Shown here in pieces: positions 12,286 through 25,127 of a stretch of DNA of 64,000 nucleotides (the first letter of the stretch is position 1; each line of letters begins with the position of its first letter). Source of the DNA: Molossus alvarezi (Eukaryota > Chordata > Mammalia > Chiroptera > Molossidae); the NCBI GenBank assembly GCA_037176705.1, contig CM073898.1:35529488-35593487 (forward strand), read 5' to 3'. The notes under the pieces were generated by a model, which saw nothing but the letters and a program-made list of their open reading frames with translations, was not told where the DNA came from and did not search any database. Made by a program: the position numbers and the translations under genes.

Positions 12286-14205
12286 AATCTAGTAGCCCAC
12301 AGCAAAGGGACGAGTGCTGAAATGAGTTTAAAAAATTGCCTTAAATAATTTTGATAGGCACCCCCCTCTCCCCTTCATGGACATGCCCAGAATAAATATC
12401 TACTCTGACAGCAACGGAAAGTAAAGTAAAGGCTTTTTGTATGTTTAGAGAAAAAAGTGAAAAAATGTCATGTGAAAACTCACTTTAACTGAGTGACAAA
12501 AGTGATGACTCTTCAGCAATAACACAGCCCATGAATTTGTTAGCTTACAATCAACGGTTAATAGCATTCCAATGCTGCTGACTGGTTTTTAGAGATTACC
12601 ATTCCAGTGTTGCTTTCCACATTAGAATTTCTTGTCTAGCATCTAACAGTGGGTGACTAGCTGTGGGGAATGGGAGACAGAAGAGCTCTGCTGAGACGAC
12701 TGGAATAAAAATTTCCATTCATTTAGTCAGTAATTCCATACATTTTTTTTTTCCCCTCTTCACACAATCACCAGGTTGTTTTTTGCTTTGCTCTGTTTGG
12801 CTGCGTGTCAGTAGAGCATGCATGTCCGTGCAGAATTCTCAGCAACAGAAGCTGCCCCAGATCTGTCTGGGATCAGTCTTCTTAGAGTGTCGGGCCTGAG
12901 GCCTGAAGAGAGGGAACTCTCCTCACTCAAATCAATTTGTTCACTCAGATCAATCTCCTGCGCCAGCCAGCCGGTGACTCCTGTGTGCAAGCAAGAACCT
13001 CTTTATTTTTCTTGCTTTTAAGCCGTGAGTCCTACGATATATTCAGCCCCTGCTACTGTATTAGCCTTAATATCCCTAAGGAATCTCTGTACCCTTTAAA
13101 AGATTCATATAATTTTCAGAAATATGTTGAGGGCAGATATTACACCCTAAAAGATAGTCTCAAGAAAGAGCATAGGTCAAAAAAACAAAAAAGTTTAAAA
13201 ATAGAAATTTTCCGGCATCAATTGTGCCACTGAATTCTCCACATTTTTTTTTTACCATGAAAGCCACAATTCAAGACAAAAATATGACTTTATTTGTGAT
13301 TCCGCACTTCACCCATTAAACCAGGAAACTGGCATTTAGAGAAGACGGATAGTCTATGGAGGCCGTGGGCAGGAGGCTGAAGGAACTGGGAGGGAAAGCC
13401 AGGACGGCCCCCAGAGCAAGGCTCCACGCCCGCACCCTGGCCCGTCCTCCCTCACCGCAGTTCCCAGCGGAAGCCCCTCCCCAGTGGGTCACGGTATGGC
13501 CTTCCTAAGGGTCTTCACATGGGCGCCTCACACACTGAGAAGAGCTGCCCCCTGATGCTCTGTGGGCAAGGGGTTGGCTTGCTCTTCACCTACCGTTTCC
13601 GAGGTGGGAGAAAGTCCGAAGGAAAGCTGGGGGTGACTGAGCTTTGAAATAAAAGCCTGAAGGAAAAGCTTGTGTGGTTTCCAGTCAACATCACAGAAAA
13701 CATTCATGTGGAAGGAATGGAATCCGTTATATGATTTATTTTGTTTCAAATTTCCTCATATCTGTTATGCTTCCCAGACCTGAATGTGATGAGGAAGACA
13801 CACCCAGCAGAACGAATCCCCCAGGCTGGTCTCTGCAGGCACTGTGCGTGGCAGGGCAGGCGGTGTCCCACGGCACCTGCTGGGGCAGTGGCTGGTGCAT
13901 GCACGGACAGCTCTAGGGAGGACAAAACAACGCTCACGCTGGGGCTTAGAGGGAGGGAGAAAAGGAGACTGTTCAAGTTGATCTAAAACTGAGGAAGAGA
14001 CTCACGAGAAGTCAGTCCCGGGTGATTCTCCACACGCAGCACTTACCATGTTCTACCTGCCATCACTCATTGTGCTGCTCTGGATGGACATGTCTTTCTT
14101 TCTCTCCAGTTACTGGACAAGATTCTTCACAGGACAACGCAATCTTTCCACCTCCAGCAAACACTGTTGATCCCGCTCTGACTTCCAGCTCCTCTGAATG
14201 CCGCT
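12286..14205. other. Unassigned DNA, locally CpG-bearing
   Basis: No gene or family is recognised. The G+C content is higher at 12800-13000 and 13320-13950, and several domainless open frames overlap on both strands (13674-13916, 13741-13986, 13746-13976). CpGs are scattered rather than dense, so I do not call a CpG island. Confidence 0.35.
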
Positions 14206-14767
14206 GCATGTGTATCCTGAACTAGGTAACTCAGAATTACTTAACACTTGGCCTTAACAGTGCCCTCAACTTACCTAAACTTCAGACAGGTTTCTTCCTG
14301 TCTAAAGGAAAGCTCCTGACCTCTCTTTTCTTAGAACATTTACTTTAGAAAATTTATGATTGCAAATTACTTCTCTGCTCTTTTGAGACGCAAATCTTGC
14401 AGATGCTGGCCAGTTATACAACCCAGGAATGTCTTTCTCTAGGACCTGGGAGCCATCCTTTTGATGTGTGATTAAGAAAGATAGGGCCCCAACACCCAGT
14501 CACTAAAGATGGCAGGAGCCTAACATTAATAAACACCAATTAGAAAATTGATGGCCTAATTATCCCACTGACCAACGTCCCCCACCACTGTCCTCCAGTA
14601 CATTCCACCAGCTCACCCCAGCTATCAAACACTCTCCTGCCTTTTGTCTCAGTGGAGTTGGGTCGAATCCCTCTTTCTTATTGCAATGATCATGACCCTT
14701 ATTGCAATAATCTTGAATAAAGTCGTCTTCACTTGGTTAACTGCTCTAGTGCAACTTCTCTTTGACA
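14206..14767 (+). mobile_element. Unnamed LTR-like repeat, copy 1
   Basis: This aligns by eye over most of its length with 48351-48924 in the same orientation. Shared anchors are 'cttagaacatttactttaga' (14327), 'attgcaaattacttctctgc' (14361), a 'gggagcctaa' block, 'cagctatcaaacactctcct' (14620) and the 3' end 'tttgaca'. A polyadenylation-like AATAAA (14715-14720) sits near the 3' end, as in an LTR. CGCT lies on both sides (14202-14205 and 14768-14771), a possible 4-bp TSD. The 5' boundary is approximate. I cannot name the family. Confidence 0.6.
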
Positions 14768-15322
14768 CGCTGTCTTGCAAAGTTGAAAACTGCTACCTGT
14801 GCAATAATGTTCCGGAACCAGAATGCAAGATCTTGGAACTATTTCATTAAATCACCTTGGTCTTTCTGGAGGATTCTGGGTTAAAGTATTCCATCTCCTA
14901 CTCTGTTTAGCATCTTCACCTTCTCCAATACACACACACACACCCAAACACACACACCCTGTATTCTACATTATGTACCTGAAATCAATTTTTTGAAAAA
15001 GTATGTATTTGAACCTCCCTGTCTTACAGCTTTTAGCAGGAATTAGGAAGCAGTCAGTAAATACCAGCTTCCTTGATGGTCACCATGATCTTCCTTCTCT
15101 GGATCTCACAGAACACAATACAGATGAAAAATGCAAGAGAAAGCTGCCCATCCTTATGACCCCTAATGACTATTTTGACTCTCAAGCTTCAGTGAGAGTG
15201 GGCTCAGAATCCACCTCAATATCACATCCCAGGCAGCTAGTTCTGTTCATTATGATTCCACACACAAATTGAAACCTACTTATCCTTCTTAGTCTAAAAA
15301 AAGTCCTTTTAACGTAAAAAAT
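14768..15322. other. Short unassigned stretch with CA repeat
   Basis: An imperfect CA microsatellite lies at about 14931-14958. Nothing else is recognised. The open frame 15003-15272 has no domain. Confidence 0.45.
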
Positions 15323-15515
15323 ATTTTATTTTAGCCCTGGCCACTTAGGCTCAGCGGTTAGAGTGTCGGCCTGCGGGACAGAGAGACCCGGGTTCGGTTC
15401 CTGCTAAGGTGTCCCTTTCACATCGATGTTTGTCTCTCTTTCTCTCTTCCCACTCTATCTGAACAAAAAATGGAAAAATGTCCTCGGGTGAGGATAAAAA
15501 TGTAATTTTATTTTA
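15323..15515 (+). mobile_element. Ves SINE with internal deletion, 11-bp TSD
   Basis: The head GCCCTGGCCACTTAGGCTCAG at 15334 carries A-box and B-box-like segments ('gggttcggttcc'), then jumps from 'cctgctaagg' directly to 'tgtccctttcacatcgatg'. The roughly 70-90 bp central segment present in the copies at 29393 and 46491 is missing. The 3' end GTCCTCGGGTGAGGATAAAA is intact. The TSD ATTTTATTTTA is perfect at 15323-15333 and 15505-15515, so the ends are original and the deletion is internal. Confidence 0.93.
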
Positions 15516-15637
15516 AATTCTGTGTTTTGACAAGGTTCATCACATCACCTCCATGCTTAAAGGGCCATTAGTTATTTGATGACTACACTATTTCACATTC
15601 TTAAAAAAAAAATCAGTATCAAAGAATAAAATAAATG

Positions 15638-15654
15638 CCCCCCCCCCCCCCCCC
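15638..15654. repeat. Poly-C run followed by CA repeat
   Basis: Seventeen consecutive C residues, followed by 'gccacacacacacac'. It is a simple low-complexity tract in otherwise unremarkable DNA (15516-16040). Confidence 0.9.
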
Positions 15655-16043
15655 GCCACACACACACATCTGAGTTCTGAAAATAACTGGCAGAGGGCCT
15701 CTAAAATGAAACAGACCAAAAACATGCTCAAAAACAACAGATTTTGTTTTCTTGAGAGAGAAGAACTTTTCCAGTCAGTTTATCTTCTGGGGAAAATAAC
15801 GCTTTCTAGTTGTGACTGCCTGGGAAATGTCTACTGCTTTCCTTCTGAAAGTGGTCGCTGTTATTTGGGGGAATAGAGCATGGTAGAATGGTACCCTTTC
15901 CAATTCTATCACTCTTTGTTGCTACCTTTCTAAACCCTTAAGTTTAGAATGTAAAGAAAAGAAAAAAGGAACCACTCTGGCAGACTTACTTTATTAAACA
16001 GGGATAAACAGGGAGATGGTCTTCTAAGATAAAAATACAAGAA

Positions 16044-16270
16044 CTGGCCCAGCCGGTGTGGCTCAGTGGCTTGAGCACCCTCCCGTGGACTGAGAGGTCG
16101 GGGTTTGATTCCTTTTCAGGACATGTGCCTGGGTTTCGGGTTTGATCCCCAGTAGGGGGCATGCAGGAAGCAACTGATTGCTATTTCTATCTCACATCAA
16201 TGTTTCTATCTCTCTCTCTCTTCCTTTCTCTCTAAAAAATCAATAAAACCATAGTTTTAAAAATTAAAAA
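16044..16270 (+). mobile_element. Ves SINE, older type
   Basis: The head 'cagccggtgtggctcagtgg' is at about 16050, followed by the 'ttttcaggacatgtgcctgg' body, 'agtagggggcatgcaggaag', a CT tract and 'taaaaaatcaataaaacc'. The tail is of the same type as the 3403 copy. The TSD is not clear (an 'aaatac' motif recurs on both sides). Confidence 0.88.
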
Positions 16271-16378
16271 AATACCAAAATTGAAGAAGTGAGGGATATG
16301 AGTCCATCATGTAACCACCTGGTATCCCTGTTTCCTGCTTTGAAAGGATGGACAGGACTAGATATTTATTGCTTTAAA

Positions 16379-16601
16379 AACTGGAGGGTGGCCTGGCCAG
16401 TGTGGCTCAGTGGTTGAGCATTGACCCATGCACCAAGAGGTTGCTGATTTGATTACCGGTCAGGGCACATGCCCAGGTTGTGGGCCTGATCCCCAGTTCA
16501 TGGCATACAGGAGGCGACCAGTCGATGTTCTCTCTCATCGGTGTTTCTCTCTCTCTCCCTTCCTCTCTCTCTAAAATCAATAAGAAAAAAAAGTGGAGGG
16601 T
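16379..16601 (+). mobile_element. Ves SINE, older type, with TSD
   Basis: The head CTGGCCAGTGTGGCTCAGTG is at about 16393. The body runs through 'ggtcagggcacatgcccagg' to 'ctctaaaatcaataag'. The TSD is AACTGGAGGGT at 16379-16389 and AAGTGGAGGGT at 16591-16601, with one mismatch. Confidence 0.92.
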
Positions 16602-19600
16602 AATAATTGTTTTAAAGTTAGTTCCTACTTGCATCAAATACCAGGATAAAAGGTGTGACGAGGTGACTATAATCTCTCAAAAGCTCTCAAGGAAAAAAAA
16701 TTAGGAAAACAATAAATATGTTACTTAATGATTTAAAACTGTTAGATTATTTATATTCTTCAATATTCTTCGTTGCTTTCGTATTTCATTAATTCCTGTA
16801 CTGGGAGTTGTCAGGATGCAACGACTTTCCCTGAACATTGCTCCCACACATGCTGGACCCCCTCCATTGCCATGTTTGTATCCCACCCATCCCCAGTCAC
16901 CTTGTACATCGGGGTACACCCTTGCCACAGATGACCAATATGATTTTTAGGGACTTTGAAATTGAATATGGTTAGCCGGGAAAAAAAAGTGAGATAACTG
17001 CTGAGCAATGAGAGACGTTGCAGATGAGATAGGCAGATAAAGCATCTGAGGGACCAAGCGGAGAGAAAGAGACAGAGAGAGCAAGAACGTGGCCACCCAA
17101 GGCTCCATTCACTTTCCATTACCTTCTCCCAGGCCCTCTACGGACCCCCGGATTCTGTGAGATACAGCTATGTCCTCCTAAGTCATAATTTTGCTAATGG
17201 TGGCTTAAATTATTTTCCTTAATTAAAAATGGACCCTAAGACACCCCTAACTATGCTCTTGTCTTTATTGTCCATCACAAAAGAAAAAAGGGTTTAAGGG
17301 TTTTGGAAATAGCAAATTGAAGGAGTGATTGGTTAGCTGTTTTAATGATGGTCTGAAAGTCAAGGACCCAGATGTAAGGGCAGATGGTTGTAGCCAGAAG
17401 GGGATAAAATGGGCCAAGTTCTTAGAGCCCCTGGGATATAGAGATGGGAGGGGAATAAAATACTGGCTAGGAGAAACAACTGTCCCCATGGGATCTGACG
17501 AGGCAAAAGGACCCACTCTCCCATATGGTGGCTTTTTGCAATATGACATTTGAAATGCCTTCCTAAATGGATTCTAGATTATTATAGACAAAGGAAAAAC
17601 TACCTCTCCAATTCCTGCCCTCAAACATAAAAGACAAGAGGGACACAACTCAGCAAGTATAAGAGTATAGACTCATTCTTGTCTCTGGCCAACTGAACTT
17701 GGAAGAGTCTTTGATGTGCATTTTGTTTCTTTGTTGTTGTTGTTACATCAAAATAGAGAATTAAAAATATAAATTTTATGATTAAAATACATGTTTGCCT
17801 GTTTGCTCAGACCCCACAAAGGGCCATATTTCTGCCACATCTTTGATTGTCAAAAGGCCTCAGCTTCTGCTCCAAGACATTTAGCAGCTTCATTCTTTTG
17901 AATTCTGTATCTTTGCTTATGGAGAGGGATCTTTATATTTGCCTTGTACACACCTGCAAAGTTGGAAGAAATCATAGAGGCTATCAAATCTATTTTCTCA
18001 TTCAAAAATGCATACTACCTATGTCAGTATTTGCCTATTTTTAATTTAAATAGACTGACGTTTAACTTTTAATAGTATTTTAAAAGAAAATTAATATCAT
18101 TGACATAAATTAAAAAGTGCATATATCACACATAGAAAGTATTCATTAAAGAAAATGTTCATCTGAATACCACCTCAAATAACTGGCATACACAAATTTA
18201 CACGCTCTGAACTGACCTACTGCTTCTCCTCTAGACACACAACAGGGATGTCATACAAGGCTCTGTGAAATGCCCTGCTAACACGCAGGTGCCTGCTAAT
18301 CCCCAAACTCGTCCCCCAAAAAGGAAATCCCATTAATCAAATTTGGTGTGTTCTAGTAAACTCACGTCAAATCACAATTAGTATTCACAGCTGAAAGCAA
18401 CCTAGAACCAGAAAGATGTTGTTGACACTTACAAAAGGAGTGGTTCCTTGTAGAATAAAGGCTTTGGGATGCTCTTATTCACTACGGTTTTAGGACTATC
18501 GGTTTGTGCTGACTACTCGCACAAAGGAACTTTTAGACATTCGATATGCTCACATTTCTTCAACCTCTTCCTGAACAAAATAATTTCACAGTAGGATACC
18601 AGTGAGGATTTATCGTGGAAATCTGCAAGAAATCTGGAATAAGACACTATCACTGCTACAGAGGAAGAATACTTCACACCAGGCAACCCAGTGGCTCATT
18701 CTATTATTATTTGCAGTGCAAGAGGTCACTTACATTTCTCTGTATCCATGTCACAAGTGTCACTTAGGCTGTGTTTGGACTTGTGAGCTGGCAACATGGA
18801 GTGTGGTTTGTGGAGGAGATGGTACTGAAAGTTATATAGGAGGTGCCTTTTGTAGTAACCTATCTATATTCATGTCTTGGCTTCATTCAGGAAACAGGGC
18901 CAGAGAAAACCAGAGCTAGAAGCCACATTTTGTATTCACATGATTAGGACGCTGGTATTAAGGAAGAATTCTCTTTTACACTTGTGATAAACTCAGATGT
19001 TTAATTTTCCCTACAACCAAGCATAGCCCTTACTGGATAAATTGCTCAAAGAGTTTCTCTATACAAATTCTTATCCATAAACACAGGCACCTAATCTGTA
19101 TTTGTCACTGTCATTTTCTTTAATATGCAAGTCAATTATAGTAAGCTTTAAATAGAGCCGCATAATGAGAAAATCTTCTCATAATTGAAGAGAAAAGAGT
19201 ACAGGAACTTCCTGTCAGCATAAACTGTTAATTTTGTAACATGCACTCTATATACTTTTTCTAATTTCTGTTTTAGTCAGACTGTAAGTTTTCCCAAAAT
19301 AATGTTTTTAATGAAATTTTCCCATCGGGTGCAATCTTCTTACTTTAAATGATGACTACATTTTGAATGTAAAACGTCTGCAAAATTCTCATTGGCAAAA
19401 GACAAGATTGAAATCACTTCAATTCTCAGGAAATTGCGTGATCAGCATGGCAGACATAGCAATAGTTATTTCCCTTTCTTTTAAACTTAGAGAGTGAGGA
19501 GCTTATTATTTGAATAGCTATGAAAATTATCACTTCATCTCACATTTCAACATTGTCATTCAATACAGCATTATATTAGACTTCAAAAGGGGGGGGGGTA

Positions 19601-20185
19601 GCCAAAAAACACAGACAAGCAACTTTTTTCCTATCAGAAGTTACAATCATATTTCACTTGACTAAAAACACAAAATGTAACCTTTCTGCTATATTAATGC
19701 ATCTTCACGTAAGATCTGTTGCAGTATCTAAGCATATCCAAATGCTAATCCACAGAACAGTGCAAGGACAAAATAAACAATGGCATCCAATGGAAAACAG
19801 AGTGTATTCATCTTGCTTTGTACTGCAGTAAAGTCTATTCAATTGAGTCCATTCTGAATAGCAATAGCTAACTTTAAGCTATATTGTCTTACATATTTCA
19901 AACCACACTTCGTTTGAAAGAACAGAACAGTTATTTCCAAGATGTCTCACTGAAAACTTATTCTAGTTCCAGGAAAGTGAGACAACTTGGTGCCTTAGCA
20001 GCACAGTCATAGGCCTTTTGCTTTCTGACTGCTACTCAGATCGTACTGGGCCCAACCCGACAGTCCTTCTCCCTGACAACCTGAAGAGGTTTGTCTAAGT
20101 GGTGTGCTGCCTGCAGTTTCCTTCCACCGGGGAGTCTGCTCTACAGCTAATGCAGGCACGTGGGATTTGAAAATATTTTTACAAT
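16602..20185. other. Long stretch without recognised repeats or genes
   Basis: Open frames at 16811-17119 (minus), 17265-17549 (minus) overlapping 17329-17553 (plus), and 18602-18919 (plus) show no domain. Both strands being open at 17.3-17.55 kb reflects low stop density rather than coding. The block 16800-17550 is richer in G+C and could be an old LTR, but I see no ends. Short tracts include GGGGGGGGG at about 19590. Confidence 0.35.
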
Positions 20186-20454
20186 TATAAAAGTATTTTT
20201 TTTTAAATCCTCACTTGAGGATACTTTTTTCTTTTCTATTTATCTTCCGATTGAGTGGGAGAGAGGGAGAGAGAGAGAAACATCTATGTGAGAGAGACAT
20301 ATCAACTGGTTGCCTCCCATATGACCCTGACCAGGGCCGGGGACGAACAAAAACCAAGGCACGTGCCCTTGACCGGAATTGAACCCACGACTCGTTGGTC
20401 CACAGGCCGATGCTCCAGCTGTTGAGCCAAAGGCCAGGGCTGTATAAAAGTATT
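20186..20454 (-). mobile_element. Ves SINE, minus strand, 12-bp perfect TSD
   Basis: Complement of a Ves: 'tcctcacttgaggatac' tail at 20208, GA-rich body at 20255-20280 and head complement 'ttgagccaaaggccagggc' ending at about 20440. The TSD TATAAAAGTATT is exact at 20186-20197 and 20443-20454. Its head sequence is intermediate between the two Ves types seen in the window. Confidence 0.95.
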
Positions 20455-20762
20455 CTTATTTGGCTTTCCAACTACTATGCAATGTGGATGAAGTATAGAA
20501 ATAGAAGAAAGAGCAATGGACCATGACAGTTTTTGTGTGTGTTTTTCAAATTTGACAAGCACCAGGTATCTATTTAAAAGATAGATGACAGGGTCCTCCC
20601 TCCAGAGATCTGAATAGTGTCAGAGTTTGGGGCCAGGAAACCTGCTTTGGAAAAGCTCAAATTATTCTTATATTGGCTGCCCAATTCCAGTACCTTCTCT
20701 AAACACACTGGAGGAGGGATTAGAAGATTATCAGAAAATCAAGTGTGTGATTGGAAGTGGAA

Positions 20763-20765
<3 letters not shown>

Positions 20766-20799
<34 letters not shown>
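20766..20799. repeat. GT dinucleotide microsatellite
   Basis: About 17 GT units, followed by 'atgtctgtgtgt'. Likely polymorphic. Confidence 0.95.
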
Positions 20800-20803
<4 letters not shown>

Positions 20804-22610
20804 CTGTGTGTAAGATGTTCTTACTTATTCTTACTCCAAAATTTTGTATCTTTCTATGATTCCATTTTACATGCATTTCATATTTTAAATATCAGTTCAG
20901 CAAAAGAAAGGAGACCGGGTATTTACTTGAGCTGCATATAGAATGCTACAGATACATGTTCACAAGAGTTTGTTATTTAATGCTTTGTTCTTTCAATGTC
21001 CCTAATGATACCTAAGCTCCTTCTCACTCGCTCTGCAGGTAAGCCACATAGTTTCTCGCAGGTCTTCAATAGAAAGAAAGCAATGTTGCACAAGCCACAG
21101 AGCATGAATAGTCATTTATTCAACTTGTAGAAAGCCCTGGTCTCTAAGAATGCATTTTGTTAGGGGCCTTGTAATTATGCAGAGGACAGTAGGTTTGTCA
21201 GTTTTCCCTGAGGACAGAATGAGAGATAATAAGCTGCAACCATACAGGTGACATTTAGAAGACAGGGCAGTAATCTTTAGAAGTATCAAGAACAGTCTGA
21301 TATCAAGTGCTTTTAGATTTAACTATGGAAGAGGGCCTAGAGGAAATTATCACCTTAAAAAACCAGAAAGCTTCTCACCTGACTAGTATTATTCATGCAT
21401 ACCCCTCCTAGCTGGAAGGTAAGAGAAAGACTAAAGAGCCTGCTGAGGCAGTTTGCAGCCTGTAAATTTATGGGTAGCACTTTTCAAACAACTTCAGAAA
21501 ACAGATTTCTCTTTCAATCTGCAGATGCCTCCTTACTTGTTTTTCTCATTCAGTGTATTCTATTAGAACAACTCCAGAGAAAAGCTTTTCTGAGAGAAAA
21601 GGCTGAGGTAAGAAATAATATATCCAATGGGAAACAACACAACACTTATTCGAGCTTTATAATTCAGAGTGAATCAATATATTATCAAAATGTCCCTCCA
21701 AATTTTTCTCGGAGGGTGTAGGTATTCTCTGGTCTTCCAGAACAGTGACTTTCAAGTTATCTTTCACTATAATACCCCATTCCCTTGCAGGAATTGCTAT
21801 GAGCATGGCTAGTTTAGATGTTGGAGAGGTTTTGATTCATGAATAATTCTCAGACAGCTAGCTCTTGCCCCTCCAATTCTCACAAAAATTGCCACACCCA
21901 GGTCACCAGACACCACAGGGGCCAATGCCCTTTTCCACTGCTATCAAGGGCCAGTTTACTATTATTACTTTCAGATCAAGTTGGCAAAACTCTTGTAGCA
22001 ATCCAGATGCTAACACTGACTTTTTAAGTACTACTTCCTTTTTAAGTTACATATGTGTTGAATGGTACAGATAATACATTATCTATATATTGATAGATTA
22101 CTTTGATAAATGCACTTCAGAGTAAAAGCTGAGCCCGTGTGCCTTCTGAGTCCACTTTAAGAAAGGAGATTTTCTATTGACAGAATAAGTTCAGGAGGGA
22201 GGGAGGAACTTGGCTGAGGGGCAGCAGTTAGAGAAAAAGCGCAGGTAGTTGCATGGCTGGTAAAGCACTTTGGGGAACAGAAATGAGTGCCAGTATTTTT
22301 GTATGCATCCATTTGGGAAATGTGCCTTCTTTCTCATTCTAAAGGATGACCACTGGTAAATATGTGTGTTTCGCTGATGCTTCTGGGGAAGTGGATTCTG
22401 CTTGGAGAACTTACAGAGAAAAATGAAGAGGCAGTTAGCATCTAGGTTTTAGAAGTATATACTGGGAACCTAACATCTCTGAACAAAGTCACATGAAACA
22501 TCAGTTTCTCAGGAGAGTGGTTCATCATTCCCCATGAGACTGAAACTCTTAAAGGTCCAGGTCAGGGTCTATTTTCTCTAGGAAGTTGAATTTGATCATT
22601 CTCCATTTTG
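20800..22610. other. Unassigned DNA
   Basis: No repeat family or gene is recognised. The open frame at 21395-21721 (108 codons, plus strand) lacks domains and clear splice sites and is not called. Confidence 0.4.
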
Positions 22611-22893
22611 AACCTATATAATTCTTTTTTTTTTTATCCTCACCCGAGGACATTTTTTCCATTTTTTTGTTCAGATAGAGTGGGAGGGAGCGAGAGGTAG
22701 AGAGAGAGAGAGAAACATCAACGTGAAAGGGACACATCGAGTGGCTGCCACCCGAACGACCCAACCAGGGCCAGGGACAAACTGCAACCGAGGTACATGC
22801 CCTTAGCGGGAACCGAACCCGGGTCTCTCTGGACCGCAGGCCAACACTCTAACCACTGAGCCAAACCGGCCAGGGCAAACCTATATAATTCTT
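22611..22893 (-). mobile_element. Full-length Ves SINE, minus strand, 16-bp perfect TSD
   Basis: A near full-length copy: T-rich tail from 22627, 'atcctcacccgaggac' tail block, GA-rich body, 'aaccgaggtacatgccctta' and 'gaaccgaacccgggtctctc' (B-box complement), and head complement 'ctgagccaaaccggccaggg' to 22876. The TSD AACCTATATAATTCTT is exact at 22611-22626 and 22878-22893. The long perfect TSD and low divergence mark it as one of the youngest insertions here. Confidence 0.97.
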
Positions 22894-25127
22894 ACCTCCT
22901 AAGCTATTTAATTTAGTATGTAATACTATTGTCTCATAAAAGACTTAATATAAATAGATGAAAACGGACCACAGAATGAAATTTAGACCAAAGCGTAGCA
23001 ACCCTATTATTCATCTCATCCAGCTATAGATGATGAGGACTTAAACCACCTGTTGTAATATGATGCAATCGGATGCAAGAATCTTTTCCTGTGATTTCTT
23101 TGCATGTGCTTTGGTTACAGAGCCAGGCATCAGCATTTTAGTGATGGGTAAACGTTTTACTTTCCCAACACCTAAAATTAGCAGGTTGGAAGCTCAGCAT
23201 GTTTTATCCTCACAGGTTCCCCCCCCCCCCAGAGTAGATTAATAGAAACTTTGGAGCCAAATGCTTTATTGTTGTGGTTAGATCTCAACAGGCTTGTTGA
23301 ATTTAGCTCTACATATTCATAAGCACACATTGCCAATAGAGACACAAATAAAGCAAATTAATATATTTTTAAACTCTGTGTCTTTAGAAAATTTCTATGT
23401 AATTTTGACGAACAAACGCCAATGTAAGAAGCAGCACCATTGTCTCAGTGTTTGGGCACAATCATTTTCAAGGACATCTGTGCTGACTGACTCCTTTTCA
23501 AGCTTGGACGGCTGCTATCTGAATCAAACCCAGACTCTTTTGTTGGGAAAAAGAAAAAAATCTGAAATTTGAGATTTCCATTTAAGTTGAGAAACAGCTT
23601 TCTCCACTCAAACACAAGATGCAATTTATTTTACAGTGTGAGATTAATGGTAATGATTGACTTGGAAATAAAGAAGTCCTGAAGAAAACACCACATATCC
23701 AAAGGCTATTTTACAATAAAAAATAGTCGTTTCCTAAGGCAACAGACCCACACATGTATTTGCAAATCATTCACTTATAATTTCAGACATACTATGCAGA
23801 TTATTTATATTCAAGCCATTTGACATCTGAAAATTTCAGGTTTTAGAAATCAAGATTGTTGAAATTAGGCTTGTAAATATAATATTTGCATTAAAGGTTT
23901 TCAATATAAAATTGCACCATATTACCTAGAATAAAATGCACCTGGCAAAGTCTCAAAGTAATAATGATTTATTTGGGGGCCCGGAAAGTAGCTATCAGCA
24001 GAGATTCCATTTTTCTGAGATGAAAATATTGGGTGAAGTACACTCCCTTTTTGACAGGAAGTCTAACTCAGACAGAAATCAACTTGATGGATTCATTAAC
24101 AGTCTTGCCTGTAAATATTACCTCCACTGAGATCTTCGAGCAAATGGCATTTCCCTTTGATTATGCTGAGGCCCTCACCATCCATCCTGTTGTGAGCCTT
24201 TCCCCTAATGGCCTAGGAATATTTTTAAAAGTGAAGAGAAGACAGGATCCACTTTCTCCCTTTCTTTTTTTCCCTTAAGATGCACTTAACATGTGCAGTT
24301 ACTTGGCTCTAGGTCCAGTGAAGCCCTTGGTCTCCACATACAGAATACATTCATTCTGTGTTTTCCAACAACCCACCAGACCCCTTCACTCTCCAAACCA
24401 ACATGCAGTGGTGGGGTGTGACACAGAGAAGCTAGACTTGGCAAGAGAGGACTGGAGAATGTCTAAGTGCTAACCGAATGCCACAGTACACTGCATCACT
24501 TACTCAGTTCAAACGAGTTGCTTCTAGAGGCCATGGGGAATTACTGCAAGACAGTGTGAGCATCTTACACATGGCAAGTGGAGAAAATGCGTAAGACAAA
24601 AATCAGATCATTTACAAAGAATCCAAATTATTATTCAGAGAAACAGAAGGGGTGCAAGAAAAAAAAAAGAGTTATGGATTTTTTTTAATGTCAGATGAAG
24701 AGATTAAAAGGGTGCTGTGGGGAAGGTGTGGACAGAACACCTTCCAGTAACAATGTGGGCAGGATGCAAAGTGTATGGTATGCATGGCTCTCCCTTTCAA
24801 GTAATAACTTGAGCTCAAGGACAAATTGCTTCAAGAATATGTTTCCATTTGTACTAGTCAGAATGCCATTTCATTCTAAAAATCCGCTACCTGTACAAAT
24901 GCTTATGTTGTATTGGATAAATATTTATCAATTATAAAGTTAGAGCTAAACATTTATGAATAACTATATAATATATCCCATTATAAACTATGGAGACTAA
25001 TACAGCAGTCTTTTCCATTTTGGAATCCAGTTCAGCATGAGAAACTTCCGCATAACAGATTTATTTGTGTGTGGGTGTATTCTATTATGAAAAAAGATGT
25101 AAGAAGACCTACGACTATAACTCTCAC
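22894..25127. other. Unassigned DNA
   Basis: No gene or named repeat is seen. A C10 run lies at about 23221-23230. Short open frames (23294-23572, 24033-24278, 24695-24937) have no domains. Confidence 0.4.

Noticed and set aside
13320..13950. Possible CpG island or promoter
   Set aside because: G+C is raised but CpGs are sparse and scattered, with no first exon or TATA/initiator context.
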